The notes beneath the pieces are model-generated. The model did no database searches, was not told where the DNA came from, and saw only the letters and a list, made by a program, of their open reading frames with translations. Shown here in pieces: positions 25,361 through 26,256 of a stretch of 26,256 nucleotides of DNA; the stretch's first letter is position 1, and every line of letters begins with the position of its first letter. The stretch is taken from NCBI GenBank assembly GCA_016718155.1, contig JADKEH010000030.1, positions 1-26,256 of the forward strand, written 5' to 3'. This DNA is from Candidatus Rhodoferax randersensis (lineage in GTDB: Bacteria; Pseudomonadota; Gammaproteobacteria; Burkholderiales; Burkholderiaceae_C). The translations under genes were made by a program, and so were the position numbers.

Positions 25361-25391
25361 TGAATCCAGTCCAAGCGACCTCGCGTATTCA
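25361..25391 (+). promoter_or_regulatory. ECF-type promoter of the DUF4331 gene
   Basis: The plus strand reads TGAATCCAGT, 12 bases, GCGTATTCA, matching the ferritin-operon copy in all 19 bases of the two blocks while the 12 bases between mostly differ. It lies 41 bases before the DUF4331 ATG. Confidence 0.65.
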
Positions 25392-25431
25392 CTACTCCGG
25401 CCCTACCGGTTTTACCTTCATGGAGTATTCA

Positions 25432-26256
25432 ATGCGATTCAAGTTACAGCATATTGCCCAAGCCTGCCTATTGGTGCTTGCGGCCGGTTCAGCTTTGGCA
25501 TCGAGCCACCGCGAGGCCCCTTTCATCACCACCAGCCCGAAAGTCGACGGGACCGACTTCTACATGTTCCGCAGTTACGAGGGCATCAGCGCCACCGGCA
25601 CCGGTGGTCGCGGCGACTACGTCACGCTGATTGCCAATTACCAGCCGCTGCAAGGCCCCTATGGAGGTCCCAACTACTTCTCGATGGACCCCAACGCCTT
25701 GTACGAGATTCACCTCGACAACAACGGCGACGCCAAGGAAGACCTGACCTTTCAGTTTCGTTTTGCCAACAAGCTCAACAGCATTGCGCTGCCGATTGGC
25801 AGCGCCAGCGTCGCCATTCCCCTGATTCAAGCCGGCGCGGTCAGCAAACTGACTGACCCCAGCCTCAACGTCAACGAAACCTACACCATGAACGTGGTGC
25901 GCGGCGACCGTCGCAAAGGCACCGTGGCGGCCATCACCAAGGCCGATGGCACGACCAAGTCATTTGAGAAGCCGGTTGACTACATTGGCTCCAAAACGCT
26001 GGGCGACGCCACCGCCTACGAGACCTACGCCCAGAGCCATGTGCACACCATCAAGGTCCCTGGCTGCCCGGCTGGCAAAGACAGCGGCAAGGTGTTTGTG
26101 GGTCAACGCCAGGAAGGATTTGCCGTCAACCTCGGCCCGGTGTTCGACCTGGTCAACGCACCCCTTGCGGTGTTGCTGGATCCGGCCAACAAAGACGCCT
26201 TCGGCCAAGGCGGCAAACACTACATTCAGAAGACCAACGTCACCAGCATCGCTCTG
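25432..26256 (+). CDS. DUF4331 secreted protein, partial (runs off the right end)
   Basis: ATG 25432, after TGGAG, opens a frame with no stop to the window end (275 codons). It has a signal peptide (LQHIAQACLLVLAAGSALA) and then, at the mature start, SSHREAPFITTSPKVDGTDF and YMFRSYEG, the hallmark of DUF4331 (PF14224). Further typical parts are YVTLIANYQPLQGPYGGPNY, LYEIHLDNNGDAKEDLTFQF and DSGKVFVGQRQEGFAVNLG. The family is periplasmic or extracellular, of unknown function, and usually about 500 residues, so roughly half is present. It is divergent from the sigma/anti-sigma operon across 205 bases that hold both ECF-type promoters. The gene beyond the edge could not be seen. Confidence 0.93.
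   Translation, partial: MRFKLQHIAQACLLVLAAGSALASSHREAPFITTSPKVDGTDFYMFRSYEGISATGTGGRGDYVTLIANYQPLQGPYGGPNYFSMDPNALYEIHLDNNGDAKEDLTFQFRFANKLNSIALPIGSASVAIPLIQAGAVSKLTDPSLNVNETYTMNVVRGDRRKGTVAAITKADGTTKSFEKPVDYIGSKTLGDATAYETYAQSHVHTIKVPGCPAGKDSGKVFVGQRQEGFAVNLGPVFDLVNAPLAVLLDPANKDAFGQGGKHYIQKTNVTSIAL

Overview
The window is GC-rich, densely coded bacterial DNA. The gene types point to a betaproteobacterium of the order Burkholderiales, probably Comamonadaceae (Rhodoferax/Polaromonas-like): a LysR regulator divergent from a DUF2917 gene, an RskA-type sigma/anti-sigma pair beside DUF4331, a YcbZ-like Lon protease and a Pat-type acetyltransferase. The taxonomic call is inference. I see no rRNA, tRNA, CRISPR array, prophage or insertion-sequence transposase.

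Positions 1-6300 hold recognisable genes that are broken by many small indels: a PIN-like toxin, an AI-2E-type permease, an Mrr-like nuclease, a Pat-type CoA ligase/GNAT protein and the first half of a caspase-family protein. Reading frames are recovered by switching frame every 50-300 bases, often at G or C runs. Raw-sequence or assembly error is more likely than decay of five adjacent genes.

Positions 6300-18350 are mostly intact: LysR, DUF2917, a lipoprotein hydrolase, a Lon-like protease, a luciferase-like oxidoreductase, YciH, two small unknown proteins, a CorA-like membrane protein, a MOSC protein and a secreted hydrolase. A composite dispersed repeat occurs in four gene gaps of the window (about 803, 12497, 14157 and 16743).

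Positions 18350-20900 form an accessory-looking strip: a partial copy of a DUF3455 gene, an AbrB/PIN toxin-antitoxin pair with a palindromic operator candidate, a small membrane protein and two NTF2-like proteins.

Positions 20940-26256 look like one stress regulon. An ECF sigma factor and RskA-like anti-sigma (with a hydrolase downstream) lie between a Tat-exported ferritin-like / cytochrome c / DUF3455 operon and a secreted DUF4331 protein. Three promoter regions share a 31-base element, TGAATC-N16-GCGTA: upstream of the sigma gene, of the DUF4331 gene and of the ferritin-like operon. This is the most interesting signal in the window. The sigma gene as given lacks about 35 codons between regions 2 and 4.
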